43,598 bases of DNA from Bradyrhizobium sp. (GTDB taxonomy: Bacteria; Pseudomonadota; Alphaproteobacteria; Rhizobiales; Xanthobacteraceae). The stretch lies in contig NZ_JAUSLT010000024.1 of assembly GCF_030646015.1 (NCBI RefSeq), positions 1 through 43,598 of the forward strand, given 5' to 3'. Below are positions 8,284-17,882 of the stretch, piece after piece. The translations under genes and the position numbers were made by a program. The first letter of the stretch is position 1. Each line of letters opens with the position of its first letter. The notes under the pieces are model-generated. The model was not told the DNA's origin and did not search any database. It worked only from the letters and a program-made list of their open reading frames with translations.

Positions 8284-9804
8284 CTACTGCACGCCCAGCG
8301 CCACGAAGCGCAGTTCGCCTTCCGCGTTCGATACCAGCAGCAGGACGGATTTCTTGCCGTCCTTCTTCAGCTGATCGACCCGCTTCTTGATGTCGGCGGC
8401 GTTGGCGACCGACTCCTGCGCCACCTCGACGATCACGTCGCCGGCGCTGAGGCGCTTCTCGGCGGCGTCGGAGCCGCTGTCGACCCCGGTGACGATGACG
8501 CCCTTGACGCTGTCCTTGATCTTGTAGCGGGTGCGCAGGTCCTTGCTGAGGGTGGCGAGGTCGAGGCCGAGCGCCTTTTGCGTCACCGGCTTCTCGACGG
8601 GCTCCTCCTTGGTCTTGGCCGCGGTCTGCACCGCCTTGTCGTCCAGCAGGCGGCCGAGCGTGACCTTGCGGATCTCTTCCTTGCCCTTGCGGATGATGAC
8701 GACGTCGACCTCCTTGCCGACCGCGGTGTCGGCCACCACGCGCGACAGGTCCTTCGGTTCCTTGATGTCCTTGCCGTCGAACTTGATCACGACGTCGCCG
8801 GGCTCGATGCCCGCCGGCTTGGCCGGACCCTTGTCCTCGACGCCGGCGATCAGGGCGCCGCGCGCCGGTTTGATGCTGAGGCTCTCGGCGATTTCCTCGG
8901 TGACCTGCTGGATGCGGACACCGAGCCAGCCGCGGCGCAATTCGCCGAACTGCCGCAGCGAATCCACCACGCCGACCACGGTCTTAGACGGCACCGCAAA
9001 CCCGATGCCGATCGAGCCGCCGGTCGGCGAGATGATCAGCGTGTTGACGCCGACCACTTCGCCGTCGAGGTTGAACAGCGGGCCGCCGGAATTGCCGCGG
9101 TTGATGGAGGCGTCGGTCTGGATGTAGCTGTCATAGGGGCCAGTATTGATGTCGCGATTGCGCGCCGAAACGATGCCGGCGGTCACCGTGCCGCCGAGAC
9201 TGAACGGATTGCCGATCGCGATCACCCATTCGCCGAGCCGCAGCTTCTCGGAATCGCCGAACTTCACCGCGACCAGCGGCTTGGCCGGCGGCTTGAACTT
9301 CAGCACCGCGAGATCGGTCTTCTTGTCGACGCCGACCAGCTCGGCCTTGATCTTGGTGCCGTCGTTCATGATGATGTTGATCTCGTCGGCATCCGCGATG
9401 ACGTGATTGTTGGTCACGGCAATGCCTGCGGTGTCGACGATGAAGCCGGAGCCGAGCGAGTTGGTCTTGCGCGGCTGCGCCTCACCGCCCTTGGAGCCGC
9501 CTCCCGGACCGCCGCGGCGGTTCTTGAAAAAATCGTCGAAGAATTCCTCGAACGGCGAGCCCGGCGGCAGTTGCGGCGTCGCGCCCCGCTCGCCGCCGGA
9601 GGAGCCCCCCTTGGCTTCGACGGTCTGCGAGGTCGAGATGTTGACGACGGCGTCGATCACCTTTTCGGCGACGTCGGCGATGCCGTCGGGGCCCCGCGCC
9701 AAAGCCGGCCCGGACAAGACCGGCGCGACAAGCAGGCTTGCGGCGCAGATCGCGGCCATCAGGGGGCGCAGGCGATAGCTCGGGTATGGAATCGCACCGG
9801 TCAT
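8284..9804 (-). CDS. degP: Periplasmic Do-type serine protease (DegP/HtrA family)
   Basis: A 506-residue envelope-stress protease and chaperone. An N-terminal signal peptide (about residues 11-36, ending ALA) directs it to the periplasm. The catalytic triad is H134 (TNNHVI), D164 (KTDLAV) and S239 (NRGNSGGP). Two PDZ domains follow, about 275-365 and 395-500. A glycine-rich stretch at 96-107 lies in the LA-loop region. The start chosen, MTGAIPYP at 9804, has AGAGAAG upstream; the open frame continues to 9921 but without a signal sequence. The gene is downstream of hflK, hflC and a DUF2065 gene, a conserved order, and probably works with them in membrane protein quality control. Confidence 0.95.
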   Translation of the reverse strand: MTGAIPYPSYRLRPLMAAICAASLLVAPVLSGPALARGPDGIADVAEKVIDAVVNISTSQTVEAKGGSSGGERGATPQLPPGSPFEEFFDDFFKNRRGGPGGGSKGGEAQPRKTNSLGSGFIVDTAGIAVTNNHVIADADEINIIMNDGTKIKAELVGVDKKTDLAVLKFKPPAKPLVAVKFGDSEKLRLGEWVIAIGNPFSLGGTVTAGIVSARNRDINTGPYDSYIQTDASINRGNSGGPLFNLDGEVVGVNTLIISPTGGSIGIGFAVPSKTVVGVVDSLRQFGELRRGWLGVRIQQVTEEIAESLSIKPARGALIAGVEDKGPAKPAGIEPGDVVIKFDGKDIKEPKDLSRVVADTAVGKEVDVVIIRKGKEEIRKVTLGRLLDDKAVQTAAKTKEEPVEKPVTQKALGLDLATLSKDLRTRYKIKDSVKGVIVTGVDSGSDAAEKRLSAGDVIVEVAQESVANAADIKKRVDQLKKDGKKSVLLLVSNAEGELRFVALGVQ

Positions 9805-9963
9805 ATCGGCTTCTCTCTTTGCGACGGGTCGGAATCTGGAGGCCACAGTGCGCCCGAACTGGTCTGCGGCGCAAGCATTTGAGCCGGACATTCCGGCGAA
9901 AAACCGGCGCCGGCGGCTCACGATCGCGTTGATCCCGCAACCTTTTTAGCGTGCTGGTATGAT

Positions 9964-10070
9964 CGTCATTCCGGGATGGTGCGTAAGCACCAGACCGCAG
10001 GTGCGCAATTGCGCACCGGGGAATCCCTCGAGATTCCGGGTTCGCGCTAAACGCGCGCCCCGGAATGACG
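9964..10070. repeat. Palindromic repeat with GTGCGCAATTGCGCAC core (copy 2)
   Basis: The ends CGTCATTCCGGG (9964-9975) and CCCGGAATGACG (10059-10070) are perfect 12-bp inverted copies. The 18-bp palindrome GGTGCGCAATTGCGCACC is at 10000-10017, and the small hairpin GGTGC-GTAA-GCACC precedes it. It lies between degP and the DUF2065 gene. Copy 3 at 37559-37663 has the same ends and layout. Confidence 0.85.
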
Positions 10071-10075
10071 GAATG

Positions 10076-10276
10076 TTAGCGCCGGACAAACCAGATCAGG
10101 ATCAGGCCGACGACCGCCGATCCGATGCCGACGATGCGCAGGATGTTGTCCGGCGTCGCCATGGCGCTCTGCATCGCCCGGCGCATCCAGGCCGGGCTTG
10201 CCGCGAACAGCAGGCCTTCAAGCACAAACAGGATGCCGAGGCCGATGAGGAAGTCGGCAAACGCTATGGACCTCAT
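10076..10276 (-). CDS. Small membrane protein, DUF2065 (YjeT-like)
   Basis: A 66-residue protein with two hydrophobic segments, about residues 7-27 and 46-63, ending in RR. This matches the DUF2065 family, represented by YjeT next to hflKC in E. coli. The function is unknown. A GAGGT ribosome site precedes the ATG at 10276. The gene is about 105 nt downstream of hflC and upstream of degP. That short gap shows no further gene. Confidence 0.85.
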   Translation of the reverse strand: MRSIAFADFLIGLGILFVLEGLLFAASPAWMRRAMQSAMATPDNILRIVGIGSAVVGLILIWFVRR

Positions 10277-10380
10277 CGGACTGCAACCTCACCCTTGACG
10301 TTCTTTTTGACGGCAGCGGCCTTGTGGTCGCCGCAGGCGAAGCGGCACCCCGCTTCGCCCTGGTTCTTGTTCAGACAGCC

Positions 10381-11289
10381 TTACGGCTTCGGCGCAGCCG
10401 GCGCCGCCGCAACCGGCGGCTTGCCCGACGAGTTGCTGAAGAACTTGAAGAAGTCGGAGTCCGGCCGCAGCAGGAAGCGGGTATCGTTGCTGCGCAGCCC
10501 GTTCTCATACGCCGTCATCGAACGGTAGAACGCGAAGAAATCCGCATCCTGGCCGTAGGCTTCGGCGAACAACCGGTTGCGTTCGCCGTCGCCCGCGCCG
10601 CGCACCTGCTCGGCGGTGGAGTTGGCGTCGGCGATGATGACGACGGCTTCGCGGTCCGCCTTCGACCTGATCTCCTGCGCCTTCTGGCCGCCCTGGGCGC
10701 GGAACTCGGCGGCCTCGCGCTGTCGCTCGGTCTGCATCCGCTGATAGACCGCCTGGCTGTTCTGCTCCGGCAGATCGGCGCGCCGGATCCTGACATCGAC
10801 GACCTCGATGCCATAGCCGTCGGCTTCCTTGTCGAGCTGGTCGCGAATCTTGTTCATCAGGCCCTCGCGCTCGTCGCGCACGACCTGGATGAACGTCACC
10901 TCGCCGAGCACACGGCGCAACGACGCGTTGAGCAGCGTGGTCAGCTGGATGTTGGCGGCCTGGATCGAGCCGATGCGCTGGTAGAACCGCAGCGCATCCT
11001 TGATGCGATAACGGGCGAAAGCATCGACCACCAGACGCTTCTGGTCCGAAGCGATCACTTCCTGCGACGGGTTTTCCAGATCGAGGATCCGCTTGTCGAT
11101 ACTGATCACGGTATCGATGAACGGAGCCTTGAAATGCAGGCCCGGCTCGGGGACGACGTCGACGGGCTTGCCGAACCGCACCACCAGCGCCTGCTGGGTC
11201 TGCGTCACCTGGAACACCGAACTGTAGCCGACGATCAGCACGACCACCAGCACGAGTAGCGCAACAACACCTGTGGTTCCGGACTTCAT
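10381..11289 (-). CDS. hflC: Protease modulator HflC (SPFH/band-7 family)
   Basis: A 302-residue inner-membrane protein with one N-terminal membrane segment (about residues 7-24) and a large periplasmic SPFH domain. It forms the HflKC complex that encloses and restrains the membrane protease FtsH. VTQTQQALVVRFGKPV, near residue 30, is typical. The coiled-coil region rich in Glu, Arg and Ala follows at about 195-250. The start codon overlaps the hflK stop as ATGA, so the two subunits are translationally coupled. The C-terminus is a short Ala/Pro-rich tail. Confidence 0.95.
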   Translation of the reverse strand: MKSGTTGVVALLVLVVVLIVGYSSVFQVTQTQQALVVRFGKPVDVVPEPGLHFKAPFIDTVISIDKRILDLENPSQEVIASDQKRLVVDAFARYRIKDALRFYQRIGSIQAANIQLTTLLNASLRRVLGEVTFIQVVRDEREGLMNKIRDQLDKEADGYGIEVVDVRIRRADLPEQNSQAVYQRMQTERQREAAEFRAQGGQKAQEIRSKADREAVVIIADANSTAEQVRGAGDGERNRLFAEAYGQDADFFAFYRSMTAYENGLRSNDTRFLLRPDSDFFKFFSNSSGKPPVAAAPAAPKP

Positions 11290-12440
11290 CGGGTGGCTCC
11301 GCTCTGTTGTTGCGGCTGACCGGCAGCCGGCGCGGCCTGTCGCCGCGGCGACAGCTCACTCAGCGGCAGGAACGGCACGACACCTTGTCCGGACGACGAG
11401 CCGCCGCCGTCATGGATCAGTTTCTCGGCACCGCCGAGGATGCGCTCCATCGTCTCCAGATAGATGCGCTGGCGCGTGACATCGGGCGCCTTCTTGTATT
11501 CGTCATAGACCTTCAGGAAGCGCGCGCTCTGGCCCTTGGCCTCGGCGATGGCCTGTTGCTGGTAGCCTTCGGCGACCTGCAGGATCTGCGCGGCGCGGCC
11601 GCGCGCGTCGGGAATGACGCGGTTGGCATAGGTCTGGGCTTCGTTCTGCAACCGCTCGAGATCGGCGCGCGCCGCCTGCACATCGCGGAACGCGTCGATC
11701 ACCTGGGCCGGTGGATCGACCTTCTGCATCTGCACCTGCTGCACCAGAATGCCCGATCCATAGGAGTCGAGCGTCTTTTGCATCAGATCCTGCACGTTGG
11801 CTTCCGTCGTGGTCCGGGCGCCGGTGAGGATCGGCTGGATGTTGGCACGGCCAACCACCTCGCGCATCGCGCTTTCGGCCACCGCCTTCACGGTGCCTTC
11901 GGGATTCTGGATGTTGAACAGATAATTGCCGACGCCGTCAGGCTTGATCCGCCACAGCACGGTGAAGTCGACGTCGACGATATTCTCGTCGCCGGTCAGC
12001 ATCAGGCTCTCTTCCGGCACGTCGCGCATCGTGCGGCCGCGCCGCGCCGGATCATCGATCAGGGACATGCCGACGTTGATGGTGGACACGCGCAGCGCCT
12101 TCGGCAACAGCACCGTCTCGATCGGATAGGGCCAGTGGTAATTCAGGCCCGGCTGCACTGTGCGGACATGCTTGCCGAAGCGCAGCACCACGCCGAGTTC
12201 CTCGGACTGCACGCGGAAAACGCCGGAGAACAGCCAGATGATCACCGCGATGAGCAGGATGATCGCGATGCCCATGCCGCTGAAATAGCCGCCCGGCAAA
12301 ATCTGCTGCAGCCGATCCTGGCCGCGGCGCAAGAGGTCTTCGAGATCGGGCGGCCTCGGCCCCGCCGATTGCGGGCCTGAGCCCCAAGGCCCTTTCGGAC
12401 CGGAGCCCCACGGGCCTCCGCCTTGATTCTTCCACGGCAT
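11286..12440 (-). CDS. hflK: FtsH protease regulator HflK (SPFH/band-7 family)
   Basis: A 384-residue partner of HflC. The N-terminus is cytoplasmic and rich in Gly, Pro and Trp (repeated GPWGSGP), as is usual for HflK. It is followed by the LRRGQDRLQQ segment, one membrane segment at about 55-77 and the SPFH domain beginning FRVQSEELGVVLRFGK. The C-terminal helix and a Gln/Ala/Pro-rich tail complete it. It is the first gene of the hflK-hflC-DUF2065-degP series and starts about 156 nt downstream of folA. That gap contains no recognised gene. Confidence 0.95.
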   Translation of the reverse strand: MPWKNQGGGPWGSGPKGPWGSGPQSAGPRPPDLEDLLRRGQDRLQQILPGGYFSGMGIAIILLIAVIIWLFSGVFRVQSEELGVVLRFGKHVRTVQPGLNYHWPYPIETVLLPKALRVSTINVGMSLIDDPARRGRTMRDVPEESLMLTGDENIVDVDFTVLWRIKPDGVGNYLFNIQNPEGTVKAVAESAMREVVGRANIQPILTGARTTTEANVQDLMQKTLDSYGSGILVQQVQMQKVDPPAQVIDAFRDVQAARADLERLQNEAQTYANRVIPDARGRAAQILQVAEGYQQQAIAEAKGQSARFLKVYDEYKKAPDVTRQRIYLETMERILGGAEKLIHDGGGSSSGQGVVPFLPLSELSPRRQAAPAAGQPQQQSGATR

Positions 12441-12596
12441 CGACAGTCTCCTCCGCGGGCCGAGGCAAAGGCGCCCGGCCTCACTACATCTGCACGGCCT
12501 TATAGGGGACCGCCCCGGCCCTTACAACGCGGCTTGTTGGCTCGCAGGAGCTATGCTCGGGCCGGAAATTGTCAATGCAAACATTGCCTAAAGGAG

Positions 12597-13127
12597 TTAA
12601 TGCGGCCGCCGTCGGCGATATGTCACATAGGAATAGTCGGCGCTGTGGTCCGGACCGGCCGGATTCCGCACCCGCGCAACCTCTTCCCAGGCCGCGGAAT
12701 CGATGGCGGGGAAATGGGTATCGCCCTGCGGCCGGGCGTGAACCTCGGTAATTTCCAGCCGGTCCGCCCGATCCATCCATTGCGCGTAAATTTCAGCGCC
12801 GCCGATCACGGCGATCTCAGTGGCGAAACGCCGCAGCGCATCGCCGGTCGCGACCGCATGGGCCGCGTCGAACGACGTCGTCACCACCGCCCCGTCGGCG
12901 CGAAAGCCGGCGTCGCGGGTGATGACGATATTGGTGCGTCCGGGCAGCGGACGGCGCAGCGATATGAAGGTCTTGCGGCCCATCACCACCGGCTTGCCCA
13001 GCGTCATCGCCTTGAGGCGCTGCATGTCGGACTTCAGCCGCCAGGGGATGGCGCCGCCGGCACCGATCACGCCGTTCTCAGCGACCGCGACGATAAGGAC
13101 GATTTCAGGACGAGAAGTCGCACTCAC
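12597..13127 (-). CDS. folA: Dihydrofolate reductase
   Basis: Reduces dihydrofolate to tetrahydrofolate with NADPH. It has 176 residues and the family hallmarks: [30 protein letters not shown] near the N-terminus, VVMGRKTF for NADPH binding, and [11 protein letters not shown] further on. The start is GTG at 13127 and overlaps the thyA stop (GTGA), so translation is coupled to thyA. Pairing with thyA is functional because thymidylate synthase produces the dihydrofolate that this enzyme recycles. Confidence 0.96.
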   Translation of the reverse strand: MSATSRPEIVLIVAVAENGVIGAGGAIPWRLKSDMQRLKAMTLGKPVVMGRKTFISLRRPLPGRTNIVITRDAGFRADGAVVTTSFDAAHAVATGDALRRFATEIAVIGGAEIYAQWMDRADRLEITEVHARPQGDTHFPAIDSAAWEEVARVRNPAGPDHSADYSYVTYRRRRPH

Positions 13128-13918
13128 ACCGCGACCTCGGCCTTGATGTGCGGATGCGGGTCGTAGCCTTCCAGGACAAAATCTTCATAGCGGAAGGCGA
13201 AGATGTCCTTCACCTCGGGATTGATCTTCATCGTGGGCAGCGGTCGCGTCGGACGCGTCAGTTGCAGCTTCGCCTGATCGAGATGATTGACGTAGAGGTG
13301 GGTGTCGCCGAACGAGTGCACGAAATCGCCAGGCTTCAGGCCGGTCACCTGCGCCACCATCATCGTCAGCAGCGCATAGGAGGCGATGTTGAAGGGCACG
13401 CCGAGAAACACGTCGGCGGAACGCTGATAGAGCTGGCACGACAATTTGCCGTTGGCGACGTAGAACTGAAACAGGCAATGGCACGGCGGCAGCGCCATCT
13501 TGTCGATTTCGGCGGGATTCCACGCGGTCACGATCAGGCGCCGCGAATCCGGATTGCGCCTGATCATGTCGATGACATTGGCGATCTGGTCGATGTGGCG
13601 GCCGTCCGGCGCCGGCCACGACCGCCACTGCGATCCATAGACCGGGCCGAGATCGCCATTGGCGTCGGCCCATTCGTCCCAGATCGAAACGCCGTTGTCT
13701 TTCAGATATTTGATGTTGGTGTCGCCTTTGAGGAACCAGAGCAATTCGTGCACGATCGATTTCATCGGCAGTTTCTTGGTGGTCAGCATCGGAAAGCCGG
13801 CGGCCAGGTTGAAGCGCATCTGGTGGCCGAAGATCGACAGCGTACCGGTGCCGGTGCGGTCCTGCTTCTCCGCGCCGTCCGAGAGAATCCGTTCGAGCAG
13901 ATCGTGGTACTGATTCAT
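13124..13918 (-). CDS. thyA: Thymidylate synthase
   Basis: Methylates dUMP to dTMP with methylene-tetrahydrofolate. It has 264 residues, the same as the E. coli enzyme. The catalytic cysteine is C146 in [13 protein letters not shown]. The phosphate-binding arginines are in DRTGTG (R21) and SRRLIV, and the conserved end is [10 protein letters not shown]. It is the first gene of thyA-folA. About 175 nt separate it from the tctC stop upstream, and that gap holds the hairpin at 14041-14068. Confidence 0.97.
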   Translation of the reverse strand: MNQYHDLLERILSDGAEKQDRTGTGTLSIFGHQMRFNLAAGFPMLTTKKLPMKSIVHELLWFLKGDTNIKYLKDNGVSIWDEWADANGDLGPVYGSQWRSWPAPDGRHIDQIANVIDMIRRNPDSRRLIVTAWNPAEIDKMALPPCHCLFQFYVANGKLSCQLYQRSADVFLGVPFNIASYALLTMMVAQVTGLKPGDFVHSFGDTHLYVNHLDQAKLQLTRPTRPLPTMKINPEVKDIFAFRYEDFVLEGYDPHPHIKAEVAV

Positions 13919-14040
13919 GGCGACGGGCTATTCATCCGGGGAAAAGCGAGTTCTAGCGGCCGCAACCGCCGATCGACAGCAGCGATTCAGCCCCACAGCT
14001 CGATTATACCCGGAAAAATGAGGTTCCGACGCACGAATCG

Positions 14041-14068
14041 CAAGGGCAGAACTCACGTTCTGCCCTTG
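14041..14068 (-). terminator. Strong perfect hairpin after tctC
   Basis: CAAGGGCAGAAC and GTTCTGCCCTTG form a perfect 12-bp stem with the four-base loop TCAC. It lies 27 nt downstream of the tctC stop on the minus strand, where a terminator is expected. A run of T does not follow, so it may instead act as an mRNA-stabilising hairpin or a Rho-independent terminator of weak type. Confidence 0.55.
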
Positions 14069-14094
14069 TCATCGGCCGATTTCGGCAGATCGAA

Positions 14095-15078
14095 CTAGTT
14101 GGCCGGCTTGACCACCGGGGTCCACTTGGCGATTTCGCTCTTCACCAAAGCCGCCAGCGAGGCGGGCGTGCGTTCGGCAACCGGCGGGATGACGCTGCCG
14201 AGGTCGAGCAGGCGCTTGCGGACGGTTTCATCGTCGAGCGCCTTGACCACTGCCGCGTTGAGCTTGGCGATGACCTCAGGCGGAGTTCCCTTCGGCGCGA
14301 AAATCGCGTTCCAGGCCTGTGCCTGGAAGGCAGGCAGACCAGCCTCCTTGGTAGTCGGAACGTCCGGCAGCGACGGATTGCGCTCGGGGGTCGCGATCGC
14401 ATAGGCCTTGATGGTGCCGCCCTTGATCTGCGGCACGGCATTGACGATCTGGTCGCACATGTAGTCGACCTGACCGCCGACCAGCGCATTCATCGCGGGA
14501 CCCGTGCCATTGAAGGGAACGCTGACCGGCTTGATGCCGAGGATCGAATGCAGCAGTTCGCACGACACGTGGGAGACCGAGCCCACGCCGGCATGCGCCG
14601 CATTGACCTTGTCGGCATTGGCTTTCACGTAGGTGACGAATTCCTTGAGATCCTTCGGCGCAAAGTCCTTTTTCGCCAGGATCAGGATCGGGGTTCCGGC
14701 CAGCAGCGCGACCGGTTCGAAATCCTTTTCGGGATGATAGGCCAGCTTGGGATACAGCGGCACCGACGCCGCGTGGGTGCCCATATGCCCCGTTATCAGC
14801 GTATAGCCGTCATTGGCGGCGCGCGCGGCGCGCGTGGTGGCGGTGGTGCCGCCGGCGCCGACCACGTTCTCGATGATGATGCTCTGGCCGAGCGTCTGCT
14901 GCATATGCCCGGTGACGATGCGCGCGATGACATCGGTCGGACCGCCGGCCGCGAACGGCACGATCATGGTGATCGAGCGCGTCGGATAGGCTGGCGCCTG
15001 GGCCTGCGCGGGAACTGCACCGAGGCCGGCCAAGACGGCCAGACCACCGGCCGCCAGCATGCGACTGTAAAAATTCAT
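14095..15078 (-). CDS. tctC: Tripartite tricarboxylate transporter substrate-binding protein (Bug/TctC family)
   Basis: A 327-residue periplasmic binding protein. The signal peptide covers about residues 1-27 (ending AQA). The mature part begins YPTRSITMIVPFAAGGPTDVIAR, the ligand-binding loop of the Bug family, and GAGGTTAT follows. The ligand may be citrate or another carboxylate but cannot be named from sequence. It is 107 nt downstream of tctA, a gap consistent with differential expression of the abundant binding protein. The ligand-binding and membrane parts are all present, so the system appears complete. Confidence 0.92.
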   Translation of the reverse strand: MNFYSRMLAAGGLAVLAGLGAVPAQAQAPAYPTRSITMIVPFAAGGPTDVIARIVTGHMQQTLGQSIIIENVVGAGGTTATTRAARAANDGYTLITGHMGTHAASVPLYPKLAYHPEKDFEPVALLAGTPILILAKKDFAPKDLKEFVTYVKANADKVNAAHAGVGSVSHVSCELLHSILGIKPVSVPFNGTGPAMNALVGGQVDYMCDQIVNAVPQIKGGTIKAYAIATPERNPSLPDVPTTKEAGLPAFQAQAWNAIFAPKGTPPEVIAKLNAAVVKALDDETVRKRLLDLGSVIPPVAERTPASLAALVKSEIAKWTPVVKPAN

Positions 15079-15185
15079 CAGATGTCCCTCCCAAAACGGT
15101 TAGCTAGACCGGCATGAACCGGTTGGCACATGGTTACGCCGCGCCGCTTCCGACACCAGGGTTCCGGATGCGGCGCCGACGCATA

Positions 15186-16751
15186 TTAGTTCTCGGACTC
15201 CACAAACACTTCGTCACGCTTCTTGCGCAGCGATGGCAGGATCGTCAGCACCAGCAGGAACGCCGAGATCAGCATCAGCACCGCCGACAGCGGACGGGTC
15301 GCGAACACCGTCCAGTCGCCGCGCGAGATCAGCAAGGCGCGACGCAGGTTCTCTTCCATCAGCGGTCCGAGCACCATCCCGAGCAGCAACGGCGCCGGCT
15401 CGAAGTCGTGCTTGATCAGCCAGTAGCCGAGCAGCCCGAATACGCCGGCAAGCATCACGTCGGTCGGCGCGTTGTTCACCGAATAGATGCCGATCGAGCA
15501 GAACACCACGATCGACGGGAACATCAGGCGATACGGCACGCGCAACAGCCGCACCCAGATCCCGACCAGCGGCAGGTTGATGATCAGCAGCATCAAATTG
15601 CCGACCCACATCGAGGCGATCATGCCCCAGACCAGCTCGGGCTGCTTCTGCATCACCTGCGGTCCGGGCACGATGCCATGAATGGTCATCGCTCCGACCA
15701 TCAGCGCCATCACCGCATTGGGCGGAATGCCGAGCGTGAGCAGCGGGATGAACGAGGTCTGCGCCGCGGCGTTGTTGGCGCTTTCCGGCGCCGCCACCCC
15801 CTCGATCACGCCACGGCCAAACTTCTGCGGATGCTTCGACAGCTTTTTTTCCATCGTATAGGCCGCGAACGATGCGATGACCGCGCCGCCGCCCGGCAGA
15901 ATGCCGAGGATCGACCCCAGCACCGTGCCGCGCAGGATCGCCGGCGCGGAATCCTTCAGGTCCTTTTTGGTCGGCATCAGGCCTGTGACCTTCTGCTGCA
16001 CCAGTTGGCGATCGCTTTCACCGCCCGCATCGAGATTTCGGATGATCTCGGCGAAACCGAACAGCCCCATCGCGAGGGTGGCAAAGCCGAGGCCGTCGGC
16101 CAGTTCGGGGATGTTGAAGGCCATCCGCGACGCGCCGGTCTCGATGTCGGACCCGACCATCGACAGCAGCAGGCCGAACACGATCATCGCGATCGCCTTC
16201 AGCACCGAGCCCTTGGCCAGCACCACGGCGAAGATCAGGCCGAGCACCATCAGCGAGAAATATTCAGCGGGCCCGAAGGCCAGCGCGAGCTTGGTCAGCG
16301 GCGCGCCCAACACCGCGATCAGCACGGTCGCGACGCAGCCGGCGAAGAACGAGCCGATCGCCGCGATCGCCAGCGCCGGGCCCGCACGGCCCTGCTTGGC
16401 CATCTGGAAGCCGTCGAGCGCGGTCACCACGGAACCTGCCTCGCCCGGAATATTGACCAGGATCGAGGTGGTGGAGCCACCATACTGGGCGCCGTAATAG
16501 ATGCCGGCGAGCATGATCAGCGCGCCGACCGGCGGCAGGCCGAAGGTGATCGGCAGCAGCATGGCCACCGTCGCAATGGTGCCGATGCCCGGCAGCACGC
16601 CGACCAGGGTGCCAACCAGCGCACCGATCAGGCACAGCAGGATGTTGACGGGAATCGGAATCGACATGCCGCCGAGAAAGGCCGGCGTCCACTGCACCAG
16701 TTGGAACACAACGCCGAAGCCGAGACTCAGATTTGAAAGAACGTCACCCAT
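15186..16751 (-). CDS. tctA: Tripartite tricarboxylate transporter large permease subunit
   Basis: A 521-residue inner-membrane protein with about ten to twelve hydrophobic segments. It belongs to the TctA family, which carries the substrate path. [18 protein letters not shown] near residue 55, and [20 protein letters not shown], are characteristic motifs; [12 protein letters not shown] is the second, internal copy of the same type. The ATG at 16751 is preceded by a GTG at 16754, either of which may be used after GAGGGT. It begins 4-7 nt after the tctB stop, so the two membrane subunits are coupled. Confidence 0.95.
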   Translation of the reverse strand: MGDVLSNLSLGFGVVFQLVQWTPAFLGGMSIPIPVNILLCLIGALVGTLVGVLPGIGTIATVAMLLPITFGLPPVGALIMLAGIYYGAQYGGSTTSILVNIPGEAGSVVTALDGFQMAKQGRAGPALAIAAIGSFFAGCVATVLIAVLGAPLTKLALAFGPAEYFSLMVLGLIFAVVLAKGSVLKAIAMIVFGLLLSMVGSDIETGASRMAFNIPELADGLGFATLAMGLFGFAEIIRNLDAGGESDRQLVQQKVTGLMPTKKDLKDSAPAILRGTVLGSILGILPGGGAVIASFAAYTMEKKLSKHPQKFGRGVIEGVAAPESANNAAAQTSFIPLLTLGIPPNAVMALMVGAMTIHGIVPGPQVMQKQPELVWGMIASMWVGNLMLLIINLPLVGIWVRLLRVPYRLMFPSIVVFCSIGIYSVNNAPTDVMLAGVFGLLGYWLIKHDFEPAPLLLGMVLGPLMEENLRRALLISRGDWTVFATRPLSAVLMLISAFLLVLTILPSLRKKRDEVFVESEN

Positions 16752-16758
16752 CACACCC

Positions 16759-17259
16759 TCACCGGATCATAAATTTTGGCAGCATCTGCAATGGCAGACC
16801 CAGCGCGTAGGGAAACAACAGGCTGCAGAAAGCCGTCAGGCAAACGCCGACGATGATGGTCTGCTTCCATTGCGTTTCCGGCGAGCCCATCGCCGAAATC
16901 AGGAAGCTGGTGAATGCCGAGAAAATCAGGCCCATCGGGCGGATCGTCAACGCAAAGGACAGGATGGCCGCCGATACGAACAGCGGGCCGCGCCACGCGT
17001 AGGTGGTGATGTGCTCGCCATCCTTGACAAGACCGACAATCGTTATCGCGATGCCGAGCCCGAGCAGCAGGTAGGCGAACATGCGGGGCGCGGTTCCGGC
17101 CCCGAATGAGAATCCGCGCATGCCCTGCAGGTCGCTCGATGCCCATAATGCGAATACCGCGATGGCAACCATCGCCAGTCCGCCGACGAAATCCTGCGGA
17201 CCGCGTATCCATTTCGGCATGATGTATTTGACCGGTACATGACTCGGCGTATCACTCAT
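16759..17259 (-). CDS. tctB: Tripartite tricarboxylate transporter small membrane subunit
   Basis: A 166-residue membrane protein with four hydrophobic segments, matching the TctB family. It starts MSDTPSHVPV at 17259 with GGGGGAG upstream. The frame stays open far upstream (to 17907), but that part crosses the chromate-transporter gene in another frame and is not real coding sequence. The gene is directly followed by tctA. Confidence 0.88.
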   Translation of the reverse strand: MSDTPSHVPVKYIMPKWIRGPQDFVGGLAMVAIAVFALWASSDLQGMRGFSFGAGTAPRMFAYLLLGLGIAITIVGLVKDGEHITTYAWRGPLFVSAAILSFALTIRPMGLIFSAFTSFLISAMGSPETQWKQTIIVGVCLTAFCSLLFPYALGLPLQMLPKFMIR

Positions 17260-17348
17260 CGATCTCACTCCCCCCGCACGGGCTTCTCGCCCGTTCTGTT
17301 TTTGGATGGCCCAGATGCCGGTCCGGCAAACCTGCCTACCGATTTTCG

Positions 17349-17882
17349 TCAGATAACGCCAGCGAAACCCAAACACCCCCCGGCCAGCAGCATCCAGAAC
17401 GGATTGAGCCGGGTGGCGAAGGCCAGTGCCGCGGTGGCGACGGTGACCAGGGCGGCGGCCCAGGTCCGGTTCGAAGTCACCGCCAAAATCAGTCCGCTGG
17501 CGCCCATCAGCCCGATCGACAGCGGTACCAAAGCCGCCTGAATAATGGCAGGCCAGCGCGACTGAGTCGACCGCGCCAGCAAGCGGCTCACATAATAGGC
17601 AACGATGGCGGTCGGTCCGCACATCGCCAGCGTTGCAACCAGCGCGCCTGCAACTCCGGCGACGGAATAGCCGATCAGGGTCACGATCAGCACATTCGGT
17701 CCCGGCGACATCTGCGATATCGCGAACACGTCGGCGAATTGCTTGTCCGTCATCCAGTGGTGAACCTCGACCGCCACCCGGTGCATTTCCGGAATGGCGG
17801 CATTGGCGCCCCCGACCGCGAACAACGACATCAGCCCGAAGGTCCAGGCCAGGGTCCAGATCGGATTGGGGTCCGAATTCAT
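17349..17882 (-). CDS. Short-chain chromate transporter, second subunit (CHR family)
   Basis: A 177-residue membrane protein of the CHR family. Near the N-terminus FAVGGANAAIPEMHR corresponds to the conserved GG...IP segment, and MSPGPNVLIVT is the PGPN motif. Four to six membrane segments follow. Short CHR proteins work as pairs of homologous halves with opposite membrane topology. The start codon overlaps the stop of the first subunit (ATGA). Whether chromate, sulfate or another anion is carried cannot be told here. The tct genes begin 89 nt downstream. Confidence 0.88.
   Translation of the reverse strand: MNSDPNPIWTLAWTFGLMSLFAVGGANAAIPEMHRVAVEVHHWMTDKQFADVFAISQMSPGPNVLIVTLIGYSVAGVAGALVATLAMCGPTAIVAYYVSRLLARSTQSRWPAIIQAALVPLSIGLMGASGLILAVTSNRTWAAALVTVATAALAFATRLNPFWMLLAGGCLGFAGVI

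Noticed and set aside
15114..16736. 540-codon plus-strand frame opposite tctA
   Set aside because: Very rich in His, Arg, Gln and Asp, with no fold pattern; the minus strand encodes a complete TctA with membrane segments.
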